Source of the DNA: Rhodospirillales bacterium
Lineage (GTDB): Bacteria > Pseudomonadota > Gammaproteobacteria > Burkholderiales > Burkholderiaceae_D
NCBI GenBank assembly: GCA_903970305.1
Contig: CAJCID010000118.1
Span: forward strand, 1-64,000
Reading direction: 5' to 3'
Length of the DNA: 64,000 nt
In this document: piece after piece, positions 9,466 to 16,693 of the stretch
Numbering within the stretch: position 1 is the first letter of the stretch
How the letters are laid out: the number at the start of each line of letters is the position of its first letter
Translations under genes and position numbers: made by a program
The notes under the pieces: generated by a model
Databases searched by the model: none
The model's input: only the letters and a program-made list of their open reading frames with translations
Told to the model about the DNA's origin: nothing

Positions 9466-9861
9466 TTAGGCCATGTGCTCGATATCTTCGGGCAGACTCA
9501 CCCAAGGATGCATGCGCTCTTCGTAGACCGAGAACGTGGGTGGCGGAAAACTCGATTCTGCGAAGGCGCCCACGGGAATGACAATACTGTCTTCGCGACC
9601 TTCCGCGGCGAAGTAGACGGTGGCGCCGCACACCGGGCAGAAGGTGAACCTGGCCCTTCCTCCTTCGTCTCCAACCCGGACATACGCCGTACCTTCTCCG
9701 CTGATCTCGACGGCTTCTCGGGCAAACCTTGCTTGAGCCCCAAAGACACTTCCGGTACGGCGCTGACAGGCATGGCAATGACAGACCGACACCCGGATCG
9801 GTTCTCCAGAGACTTTGGCAGAGAGCTGGCCGCAACTGCAAGACGCGATTCGATAGGTCAT
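9466..9861 (-). CDS. GFA-family zinc protein (glutathione-dependent formaldehyde-activating enzyme-like)
   Basis: 131 residues from ATG 9861, with CCGGAG 6 bases upstream. The open frame extends to 9933 but without a better start. The zinc-binding cysteines of the Gfa/CENP-V fold are present: SCSCGQLS at the N-terminus, CHCHACQRRTGS in the middle, and FCPVCGATVYF later. Most family members are of unknown function and few are proven formaldehyde-activating enzymes, so the substrate is left open. The gene is convergent with the upstream oxidoreductase. Confidence 0.85.
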   Translation of the reverse strand: MTYRIASCSCGQLSAKVSGEPIRVSVCHCHACQRRTGSVFGAQARFAREAVEISGEGTAYVRVGDEGGRARFTFCPVCGATVYFAAEGREDSIVIPVGAFAESSFPPPTFSVYEERMHPWVSLPEDIEHMA

Positions 9862-10033
9862 GGTGCTCCGGAAGTAGGACTTGTCTGACGCCTCTAAGAG
9901 ATCTTCGGCAGCATCAATGCGTAGCTGCCCCAAGGCGGATCTTGCCAGCAGTTGAAGTCAATGAAAAGGCTCGCGAGCGCTTAAGCCGGCCCCCCGAGTG
10001 CCGTCGGCTCCGGGGTATCATGTGCGGGAGCCG

Positions 10034-10103
10034 CAGTGCGACTCGGTGCGACTCAGTGCGACTCAGTGCGACTTAATGCGACTTAGTGCGACTCGCTGCG
10101 AGT
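10034..10103. repeat. Seven-copy 10-bp tandem repeat
   Basis: Degenerate head-to-tail units of the form CAGTGCGACT repeat with a strict 10-bp period (about one helical turn), with variants CGGTGCGACT, TAATGCGACT and TAGTGCGACT. The array lies between the divergently oriented GFA gene (minus) and the MoaD-like gene (plus), about 70 bp upstream of the latter. There are no spacers, so it is not a CRISPR array. It may be a phase-aligned protein-binding or copy-number-variable element. Confidence 0.85.
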
Positions 10104-10174
10104 GCTCATCGGGGCACGACCCAGGTCCGCGCCGCGCGACGACGTGGGATCACTTTTGGTACGGGCGAGGCGCC

Positions 10175-10444
10175 ATGGCGACAGTCATCTTCACCCAACA
10201 TTTGGCCCGCTTCTTGGATTGCCCCAATCAACCGGTCTGCGCGGGAACGCTTGGCGCCGCGCTCGACGAGGCCTGCCGGGTCAACCCTAACCTGAGAGCC
10301 TATGTTCTGGACGAACAGGGACATCTGCGCCGGCACGTCGCGGTCTTCATCGACGGTCGCCGTGTGCGCGATCGGCGCGAGCTTTCTGACCTTGTGGCCC
10401 CGGACAGCACGGTCCACGTGCTCCAGGCGCTCTCTGGAGGTTGA
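10175..10444 (+). CDS. MoaD/ThiS-like ubiquitin-fold sulfur carrier
   Basis: 89 residues with a beta-grasp pattern and a C-terminal VHVLQALSGG. The terminal di-glycine is the residue pair that becomes adenylated and thiocarboxylated in MoaD and ThiS. The protein is longer than typical ThiS. No moaE, thiG or E1-like gene is nearby, so the acceptor pathway is unknown. The ATG at 10175 is the only sensible start. Two bases separate its stop from the next ATG, and the shared GGAGG (10436-10440) lies inside its last codons, so the pair is tightly coupled. Confidence 0.75.
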   Translation: MATVIFTQHLARFLDCPNQPVCAGTLGAALDEACRVNPNLRAYVLDEQGHLRRHVAVFIDGRRVRDRRELSDLVAPDSTVHVLQALSGG

Positions 10445-10446
10445 GC

Positions 10447-11535
10447 ATGGGACAAAGAGCCTGGGTGGGCACGCGCAAGGGTCTGTTTGAGCTCATCGAC
10501 CAGGGCAACGGCTGGTCGCTCCAAACGGTGCATTTTCTTGGCGATCCGGTCAGTGCGGTCGTCGTCGACGGCAACGACGGAACCGTCTATTGCGCGCTCA
10601 ACCTTGGGCATTTTGGCTCGAAACTGCATCGTCTGGATCCCGGTCTTCGGACCTGGCAGGAGGTGACCTGTCCCGCGTTCCCAGAAAAGCCCATTGATTC
10701 GGACGATCCTCTCGAGTGGGCGGTGCAGCAGATCTGGATTCTCGAATCCGACCCGCTGGGCCCGGGCGGCGCCTTGTGGGCCGGCACACCGCCTGGCGGC
10801 CTGTTTCGTTCGATTGACCGCGGTTCAAGCTGGCAGTTGGTCAGTTCATTGTGGGACCGCCCCGAGCGCCGTGAATGGGCCGGTGGCGGCTACGACGTAC
10901 CCGGGATTCACTCGATCTGCATGCACCCGAGCCAGCCCGAGCGCATTCTCGTGGGCGTCTCCTGTGGCGGGGTTTGGGTCAGCGACGACGGTGCAGGGAC
11001 TTGGCGCCTCTCGGCCCAGGGGATGCGTGCTAGCTATCTGCCCCCTCTGGAGGCCCTCAACCAGAACGCTCAGGATCCGCACCGCATCGTGGGCTGCCGG
11101 GCCGACCCCAAAACGTTCTGGTGCCAGCATCACGACGGGATCTGGCGATCGAACGATGGCGGCGCGACCTGGCAGGGCCTGGACGGGATCTCGCCTTCGA
11201 GCTTCGGATTCGCCGTCGCAGTGCATCCAGCCGATCCGGATGTGGCCTGGTTCGTTCCGGCCCAAAGCGACCAGTGTCGAGTGCCGGTGAACGCGGCATT
11301 CGTCGTGAATTGCACGCGCGACGGCGGCCGGACCTTCACGCCCGTGAGCGCTGGGCTGCCCTCTGAGCCCAGCTACGACCTGGTCTATCGACACGCTCTT
11401 GACGTCGATGGGCAGGGACAAAAGCTCCTCGTGGGCGCGACCAGCGGCAGACTCTGGGCGAGTCATGACTCCGGTCACCTCTGGCAGCCTGTGCCCATCC
11501 AGTTTCCACCGATCTATACCGTGCGCATCGCCTAG
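10447..11535 (+). CDS. BNR/WD40-type beta-propeller protein (sialidase-fold, exo-alpha-sialidase-like annotation)
   Basis: 362 residues with repeated Asp-box-like motifs, such as SIDRGSSWQLV, SDDGAGTWRLS, SNDGGATWQGL, TRDGGRTFTPV and SHDSGHLWQPV, spaced along the chain as expected for a propeller. There is no signal peptide, so it is probably cytoplasmic. Catalytic sialidase residues cannot be identified, and enzymatic function should not be assumed. The start is ATG 10447 with GGAGG 7 bases upstream. It is coupled to the MoaD-like gene, which suggests a shared role. Confidence 0.75.
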   Translation: MGQRAWVGTRKGLFELIDQGNGWSLQTVHFLGDPVSAVVVDGNDGTVYCALNLGHFGSKLHRLDPGLRTWQEVTCPAFPEKPIDSDDPLEWAVQQIWILESDPLGPGGALWAGTPPGGLFRSIDRGSSWQLVSSLWDRPERREWAGGGYDVPGIHSICMHPSQPERILVGVSCGGVWVSDDGAGTWRLSAQGMRASYLPPLEALNQNAQDPHRIVGCRADPKTFWCQHHDGIWRSNDGGATWQGLDGISPSSFGFAVAVHPADPDVAWFVPAQSDQCRVPVNAAFVVNCTRDGGRTFTPVSAGLPSEPSYDLVYRHALDVDGQGQKLLVGATSGRLWASHDSGHLWQPVPIQFPPIYTVRIA

Positions 11536-11726
11536 ACCAGCGTGTGATTTGTAACCAAGTTCTGCGCTCGCGTGCGCCGATAGCTTGGGTACTGAGTGGA
11601 TCTACTTGTTACATCGGGTTACCTGCCTCACAGAAACGCACAATTCTTCGATTTACCGCAGTTCTCCAATGGAGGTTAATGGAGGTGTGGAGCAGCACTT
11701 CACCCAAACCGTCAGGGAGACGACTC

Positions 11727-12056
11727 ATGTTGAAGACCAAACTAACCCTAGTTGCCGCTTGCATCCTCGCATCGGCACTTGCGACCAATGCCTTGGCCGA
11801 GAGCCAGTGGGACAAAGATCACCCGCGTCGCGCCGAAGTGAACGGTCGACTCGCGAACCAGAATCAGCGCATCAGGAATGAAGTCAAGGACGGTCAGATT
11901 TCCAAGGGGCAGGCCGCCCAGTTGCACTCCGAAGATCATCAGATCCGCCAGGAAGAACGCGACATGGCAAGCCAGAACGGCGGCCACATCACCAAGCAAG
12001 AACAGCGCACCCTGAACCAGCAGGAAAACGGAGTAAGCCGCCAGATCGGCCAATAG
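11727..12056 (+). CDS. Small secreted Gln-rich helical protein of unknown function
   Basis: 109 residues. The first 24 or so residues (KLTLVAACILASALATNALA) form a signal peptide with AxA cleavage. The mature part is highly charged and glutamine-rich (QWDKDHPRRAEVN, EVKDGQISKGQAAQLHSED, ITKQEQRTLNQQEN) and predicts as almost all helix. It resembles a small periplasmic family seen in Burkholderiales, but I do not know a function. CAGGGAGA precedes the ATG by about 6 bases. The 11536-11726 upstream gap contains a direct ATGGAGGT repeat (11669-11676, 11679-11686) and no other gene. Confidence 0.8.
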   Translation: MLKTKLTLVAACILASALATNALAESQWDKDHPRRAEVNGRLANQNQRIRNEVKDGQISKGQAAQLHSEDHQIRQEERDMASQNGGHITKQEQRTLNQQENGVSRQIGQ

Positions 12057-12325
12057 GCGAGGCGCCCGCCACCCGAGGAGCCCTCACTTTTCGGAAGAGG
12101 CGGCCCCTGAAGATGGGGGCAGCACCGCCTGCTGCGGGGCTCGCACACTCGCCCCTGCAGCTTCGAGCGGCCGCGGAGAATCCCGCTGCGCCCTAATTCG
12201 ACCTTTCCTCGCCCCGCGCCGATAGACCCGGCCCCACTCGAAGTGTCGCAGTGGGTCTTCGGACCAGCCCGAGTGCAACTCGCTCTCCCATACGTTTGCC
12301 TTATGGCTGCAATACTTCCAATCCA

Positions 12326-12354
12326 TTGGGAATATGTTGCAGTACAGCGATAAT
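12326..12354 (+). promoter_or_regulatory. Sigma-70-type promoter for the DUF4148-like gene
   Basis: A -35 box TTGGGA (12326-12331), a 17-bp spacer and a -10 box GATAAT (12349-12354), about 75 bp before the ATG at 12429. A 12-bp tandem duplication CAGAGTGC(G/A)TAA at 12384-12407 lies in the leader. The remainder of 12057-12325 is GC-rich and shows no supportable gene. Confidence 0.6.
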
Positions 12355-12428
12355 GAAATTGAAGGATTCCAGATCCTGTTCCACAGAGTGCGTAACAGAG
12401 TGCATAACAGACCGATTAAGGAAGCACC

Positions 12429-12833
12429 ATGAAAACCTCCACCCTCTTTCTTGCCACTGCCCTCACGATAGGCCTGGTGGGCACATCGGCGTGGGCCGAC
12501 GATCTCACCACTGGCGCTCCGCAAGGCGCGAGCCGAGCCGAGGTCGAGGCCGCAGCGCGCCAGGCTGAGCACCTCGGTCAGATCCCCCGCGGAGAAGCCC
12601 GGATGGCTCATCCGGATTTCGCGCCTCCCACCACATCAAGCCGCGCGCTCGTCAAGGAGCAGACCCGTCTGGCGATGGCCTCGGATCTCATTGCCCGCGG
12701 CGAGGAACAGCAACCTTGGGCTGACGTCACGGCTCGCTCCACCCTCAGTCGGGCTAGTGTCAAAGCCGCGACGCGCGAGGCGGTACGCGAGGGATCCATC
12801 CCACGCGGCCAGTCGAATCTCGAGCGCAACTAG
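12429..12833 (+). CDS. Secreted DUF4148-like repeat protein
   Basis: 134 residues with an N-terminal signal peptide (LFLATALTIGLVGTSAWA). The mature chain contains three related units beginning SRAEVEAAARQAEHLGQIPRGE, SRALVKEQTRLAMASDLIARGE and SRASVKAATREAVREGSIPRGQ (quoted in part), matching the repeat style of DUF4148 proteins that are abundant in Burkholderiales. Function is unknown; it is presumably periplasmic. AAGGAAG lies 6 bases upstream of the ATG. This protein family is one reason for assigning the contig to betaproteobacteria. Confidence 0.8.
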   Translation: MKTSTLFLATALTIGLVGTSAWADDLTTGAPQGASRAEVEAAARQAEHLGQIPRGEARMAHPDFAPPTTSSRALVKEQTRLAMASDLIARGEEQQPWADVTARSTLSRASVKAATREAVREGSIPRGQSNLERN

Positions 12834-12843
12834 TCCGATGCAT

Positions 12844-12871
12844 GAGGGCCAACCAGCCCTGCTTGGTCCTC
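12844..12871 (+). terminator. Hairpin downstream of the DUF4148-like gene
   Basis: GAGGGCCAA (12844-12852) pairs with TTGGTCCTC (12863-12871) with one G-U wobble, starting 10 bp after the stop. There is no T-run. The rest of the 12872-13302 gap holds a second GC hairpin (GCGGGCC/GGCCCGC, 13032-13052) and a palindrome ACCACG-N4-CGTGGT near 13184-13200, but no gene I can support. Confidence 0.35.
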
Positions 12872-13302
12872 AGTCCGGACTGGGCGCGAAAGCCCCCTAA
12901 GAGACAAACAAATCGGGCTATGGTCGCTGTAGAGGCGCTCGATCGGCAATGGTTGCGACATTTCGTAACGCCTCGAGGTCTAGGCCTAGGCGCAGCCTGT
13001 GGCGATTTGTTCTATTCTTCCGTTAGCTCGGGCGGGCCCCAGAGCGGCCCGCTCGGGCAGTCAGCGCAGAACGGCGCGAGAACCCATAGGCCTTGATCGG
13101 CTTTGCGAAGAAGGGCACCGATTCGCAGAGCGCTCTCTGGGCCAGCGAGTCCGGATCCAGGGAGCCAGGTTCCCTAGACCATTGACCACGAGTGCGTGGT
13201 GATCTTGGCCCGTTCTCAAGACGCTCCGGTCCAGCCCCGATGCTGCCCGCTTGATGGGCCAATGACCTCGGCACGGACATGCGGTCGCAAAGGATGGACG
13301 GG

Positions 13303-16047
13303 ATGAAACGCATTGCGCAAGCTGGACTTCGGACCTTGGGTATCGCCGTCACGGTCTTGGTGGTCTTCACCGTCGGCGCAGGCTTGGCTGCAGCGAGCGC
13401 CGCATCCCCGGGCCGCGCATCCGATCCCAACCCAAGCGAAGCCGCATCGGCTCACTTGGGCGACGGTGCCGTGTTGCGCGCCACGCTCGAGAACGGCTTA
13501 CAGGTCGTCATTGTGCGCAATACCCTTGCGCCGGTGGTCGCAACGGCCTTGAATTATCTGGTCGGGGCAGATGAGACGCCACCCGGATTTCCCGGCACAG
13601 CGCATGCCCAGGAGCACATGATGTTCCGCGGCAGTCCGGGCCTGTCGGCGGACCAGTTGGCCGTGCTCGGCAGCCTCATGGGTGGGAGCTTTAACGCCAA
13701 CACGCGCCAGACCGTCACCCAGTATCTCTACACGGTGCCCGCGGCCGACTTCGATGTGGCCTTGCACATCGAGGCCTTGCGCATGCGCGGCGTCCTTGAT
13801 AGCCAGAAGGACTGGGAGAAAGAGCGCGGCGCCATCGAGCAGGAAGTCGCCCAGGACCTCTCGAACCCGCAGTACGTGCTCTATAGCCAGCTGCGCGAGG
13901 TCCTCTTTGCCGACACGCCCTACGCCCACGATGCGCTTGGCACAAGACCCTCCTTCGAGCGTACTACAGCAGCCATGCTCAAGGCCTTCCACGACCGCTG
14001 GTACGCCCCAAACAATGCGATTCTGGTCGTCGTCGGTGATGTCGATCCCAAGGCGGCCTTGGCCAAGATCAAGGAGCTCTTCGGATCGATTCCGCGTAAG
14101 GCTCTGCCAGCCAAACCCGCGATCGAACTCAAGCCCTTTGCGTCTCAAGCGCTGCACCTCGACACGGATCTGTCTTACGCGATGCAAGTCACGGCACTGC
14201 GTCTGCCAGGCCTTGACAGCCCGGATCTGCCCGCCATGGAAGTTCTGGCCGATGCCCTCACCAGCCAGCGCGGCGCGCTCTATCAACTCGTGCCAGAAGG
14301 TAAGGCGATTTCGGCTTCCTTCGGCTACGAGCCCTTGCCCCATGCAGGCATCGGCACGGCTTCAGTGGCCTTTGCCGCCGGCACCGATCCGGTCGCGCTG
14401 GCCGCCGAGGTGCGCGGTATTCTCAGCCGGATCGCGCGCGAAGGCATCGCCCCTGATCTGGTCGAGGCGGCCAAGTTGCAGGAGCGGCGCGCCTTCGAAT
14501 TCCAGAAGAATTCCATCGAAGGCCTAGCGACCGTCTGGTCCGATGCGCTCGCAGTCGATGGTCTTGAATCCCCTGATGAAGATATCGCCCGCATCGAGCG
14601 CGTGACGGTGGAGGACGTGAACCGCGTCGCGCGAAAATATCTCGATCCGCAGGACAGCCTTGTCGCGCTTCTGACTCCGAGGGGCTCGGGTAAACCCGTC
14701 ACCTCGGCCAGCTTCGGCGGCCAGGAAAGCATTGCGCTCGGCGAGGCCACAAGAACCGACCTGCCTTCCTGGGCGAATGCTGCCCTGGGGCGCCTGAGCG
14801 TACCGGACTCGACAGTGCATCCGACGCTAAGCCGGCTGGGCAATGGGCTCACGCTCATCGTCGAGCCTGCACCGGTGAGTGGAACCGTCACGGTCTACGG
14901 GCATATCCGCAACCGTCCGGAACTCGAAGTGCCACCGGGCAAGGAAGGCATCGGACAGATCCTCGAGCAGATGCTCACCTACGGCACCACCGACCTCGAC
15001 CGGATCGCCTTTCAGCGCGAGCTTGACGCGATCGGCGCCGACGAAGGGGCCGGTACCGATTTCCAGGTGAGCATCTTGAAGGAGCATTTCGATCGGGGCG
15101 TCGAGCTGCTCGCCGCCAACGAACTCAGACCGGCGCTACCGGAATCGGCCTTTGCCACCGTCCAAAAGCAGCTCTCGGACACCTTGGCAGGACGCCAGAC
15201 GAGTCCTGACTTTTTGGCAGGGCGCGCGATTCGACTCGCCTTGTTTCCGAAGGATGATCCGACGCTGCGCGATGCCCTGCCCCAGACGGTGGCGAACGTC
15301 TCGCTGGAAGACGTGCGTAGCTACCACGCGCGCACCTTCAGGCCCGATCTGGCCGTCATTCTCGTGATTGGCGACGTCACCCCCGAGGAAGCCCGGTCGG
15401 TCATCGAGAAATACTTCGGAGACTGGCGGGCCCAGGGCCCTCAGCCCAACATCGATCTGCCGGCGGTGCCGCCCAATCATGCCAGCGTCACCGGCGTTCC
15501 CGATTTGAGCCGCGAACAGGATGATGTGACGCTCGCCGAGACCCTCGGCTTGACCCGTTCGTCGGCCGACGTCTACGCCCTGCGCTTGGGGAACAATGTT
15601 CTGGGCGGCGGCTTCTACTCGACTCGTCTGAGCCGCGATTTGCGCAAGGACGCCGGTCTTGTCTATTCGGTCGGTGCGGATCTGGAGTTCGGCAAGACCC
15701 GCAGCCTCTATTTCGTCCAGTACGCCTGCGATCCGGTGAATGTTGAGAAGGTCCATGCGAGCGTCATACGCGAGATCGAGGCGATGCAAAAGGCGCCGGT
15801 CAGCCCCATTGAGCTGCAGCGCTCGAAGGCGATGCTACTGCGCCAGATTCCCCTCGAAGAGGCCAGCGTCGAGGGCATCGCCCAGACGCTCATGCATCTG
15901 TGGGAGCTCGACCTGCCATTTGATGAACCAACCATCGCCGCACGTCACTACATCGAGCTGACTGCACCGGAAATCCAGGCGGCCTTTGCAAAGTGGGTGA
16001 GACCCGCTGACCTGGTGCGAGTGACCCAGGGACCTGCATCCCCCTAG
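13303..16047 (+). CDS. Two-domain M16 zinc peptidase, exported
   Basis: 914 residues from ATG 13303, which has AAAGGA at a better spacing than the in-frame ATGs at 13279 and 13294. An N-terminal signal or anchor (VTVLVVFTVGAGLAAAS) implies export. The inverted zinc motif is H101-A-Q-E-H105, with a third ligand Glu near residue 181 in the EQEVAQD region. The second M16 half (about residue 500 on) retains the HARTFRPDLAVILVIGDV and GGGFYSTRLSRDLRKDAGLVYSV pattern but no HxxEH, as expected for an inactive partner domain. It is comparable in length to the long periplasmic pitrilysin-like insulinases. Confidence 0.9.
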   Translation: MKRIAQAGLRTLGIAVTVLVVFTVGAGLAAASAASPGRASDPNPSEAASAHLGDGAVLRATLENGLQVVIVRNTLAPVVATALNYLVGADETPPGFPGTAHAQEHMMFRGSPGLSADQLAVLGSLMGGSFNANTRQTVTQYLYTVPAADFDVALHIEALRMRGVLDSQKDWEKERGAIEQEVAQDLSNPQYVLYSQLREVLFADTPYAHDALGTRPSFERTTAAMLKAFHDRWYAPNNAILVVVGDVDPKAALAKIKELFGSIPRKALPAKPAIELKPFASQALHLDTDLSYAMQVTALRLPGLDSPDLPAMEVLADALTSQRGALYQLVPEGKAISASFGYEPLPHAGIGTASVAFAAGTDPVALAAEVRGILSRIAREGIAPDLVEAAKLQERRAFEFQKNSIEGLATVWSDALAVDGLESPDEDIARIERVTVEDVNRVARKYLDPQDSLVALLTPRGSGKPVTSASFGGQESIALGEATRTDLPSWANAALGRLSVPDSTVHPTLSRLGNGLTLIVEPAPVSGTVTVYGHIRNRPELEVPPGKEGIGQILEQMLTYGTTDLDRIAFQRELDAIGADEGAGTDFQVSILKEHFDRGVELLAANELRPALPESAFATVQKQLSDTLAGRQTSPDFLAGRAIRLALFPKDDPTLRDALPQTVANVSLEDVRSYHARTFRPDLAVILVIGDVTPEEARSVIEKYFGDWRAQGPQPNIDLPAVPPNHASVTGVPDLSREQDDVTLAETLGLTRSSADVYALRLGNNVLGGGFYSTRLSRDLRKDAGLVYSVGADLEFGKTRSLYFVQYACDPVNVEKVHASVIREIEAMQKAPVSPIELQRSKAMLLRQIPLEEASVEGIAQTLMHLWELDLPFDEPTIAARHYIELTAPEIQAAFAKWVRPADLVRVTQGPASP

Positions 16048-16247
16048 TCAGCATCGGAGTGGTTCCCGCCAAGCCATGCATGAAGATCGTTCTGAATCTT
16101 CGCCTCCGCCGAGCGGCCGGCGCTCACTGTCCGATCCGCGGCTGGGATCGAAGGCTGGTAAAGCCCCGAGTGAGACGGACGGCGCGGCACTTGGCGCGAT
16201 CAAGTCATTTGCGCGTTGCATGCAGGCAACGAACCGCATACAGGATC

Positions 16248-16275
16248 TTGAATAGCAGATCGAGACGCGTATACT
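16248..16275 (+). promoter_or_regulatory. Candidate promoter upstream of the rtcB remnant
   Basis: TTGAAT (16248-16253) and TATACT (16270-16275) with a 16-bp spacer. Transcription would start near 16282. Only 180 bp downstream lies an intrinsic terminator, with no gene of matching size in between. Confidence 0.5.
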
Positions 16276-16281
16276 CCGCCG

Positions 16282-16464
16282 CTCCAACGCTTACGGGCGA
16301 CCTTCAATCGGAATCACAACGCACATGTTCAAGCGACTCAGGACATCCTGATCGCTCGGAGTACGTGGCTCTGAGCGCGTCTTCTCTTTGCTCATCCCAG
16401 CGCTTCTGAACGGTGACTTTCGTCTTCGAGAAAGGCCCTGGTGTAGCCCCGGGCCTTATTTTTT
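16282..16464 (+). ncRNA. Candidate small RNA or attenuated leader upstream of the rtcB remnant
   Basis: The stretch between a plausible promoter (16248-16275) and an intrinsic terminator (16432-16464) would yield an RNA of about 180 nt. It contains an internal hairpin TCAGG-acat-CCTGA that extends through a bulge to CGA/TCG, and no open frame with a ribosome-binding site. It matches no RNA family I recognise. Because RtcB operons in some bacteria accompany Y-RNA-like transcripts, that is one possibility, but this is inference only. The alternative is a leader whose terminator controls read-through into 16484. Confidence 0.35.
16432..16464 (+). terminator. Intrinsic terminator just before the rtcB remnant
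   Basis: AAGGCCC (16432-16438) and GGGCCTT (16451-16457) form a 7-bp perfect stem with a 12-base loop, followed by ATTTTTT. The next ATG is only 20 bases after the T-tract, so either transcription of the following genes depends on read-through (attenuation) or they have lost their own promoter. Confidence 0.75.
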
Positions 16465-16483
16465 GTATCGACGAGAGATCACC

Positions 16484-16690
16484 ATGGGAATTCAATTGGT
16501 ATCGGAAAAGGGACGGGTCCCCGTCAAGGTGTGGACCAGCCAAACTCGTGGGATCGAATGCCGGAAGGACCGTGGGGTACTCGATGAAATTCCTGGAGCG
16601 TACAAGGATATCGATGAAGTAATGGCAAACCAGCAAGACTTGGTTGCAGTGGTGCACACGCTCAAGCAGGTCATTGGTGTGAAGGGGTGA
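16484..16690 (+). pseudogene. rtcB: RtcB RNA ligase collapsed by in-frame internal deletion
   Basis: 68 codons. The first 18 residues (MGIQLVSEKGRVPVKVWT) match the RtcB N-terminus (compare the VPVKMWT of E. coli RtcB). The remaining 50 start at QTRGIECRKD and match the extreme C-terminus (DEIPGAYKDIDEVMANQQ, then VHTLKQV.VKG). About 340 residues of the usual 400 or so, with all Mn2+ ligands and the guanylylated histidine region, are missing, yet the frame is intact and GAGAG precedes the ATG. It cannot be a ligase. The usual penultimate Cys (VCVKG) is Gly here. Recognised from family knowledge, not alignment. Confidence 0.85.
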
Positions 16691-16693
16691 GAC

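Noticed and set aside
10034-10103. CRISPR array
   Set aside because: Units are 10 bp, directly adjacent with no spacers, and no cas genes lie in the window.
12084-12611. 175-codon minus-strand frame across the 12057-12428 gap
   Set aside because: It would run antisense into the DUF4148-like gene and across its promoter; no family motif and no ribosome-binding site.
16100-16300. Sigma-54 promoter (GG-N10-GC) for an rtcR-type regulated rtcB
   Set aside because: I looked for -24/-12 elements upstream of the rtcB remnant and found none with correct spacing; no rtcR gene is present.
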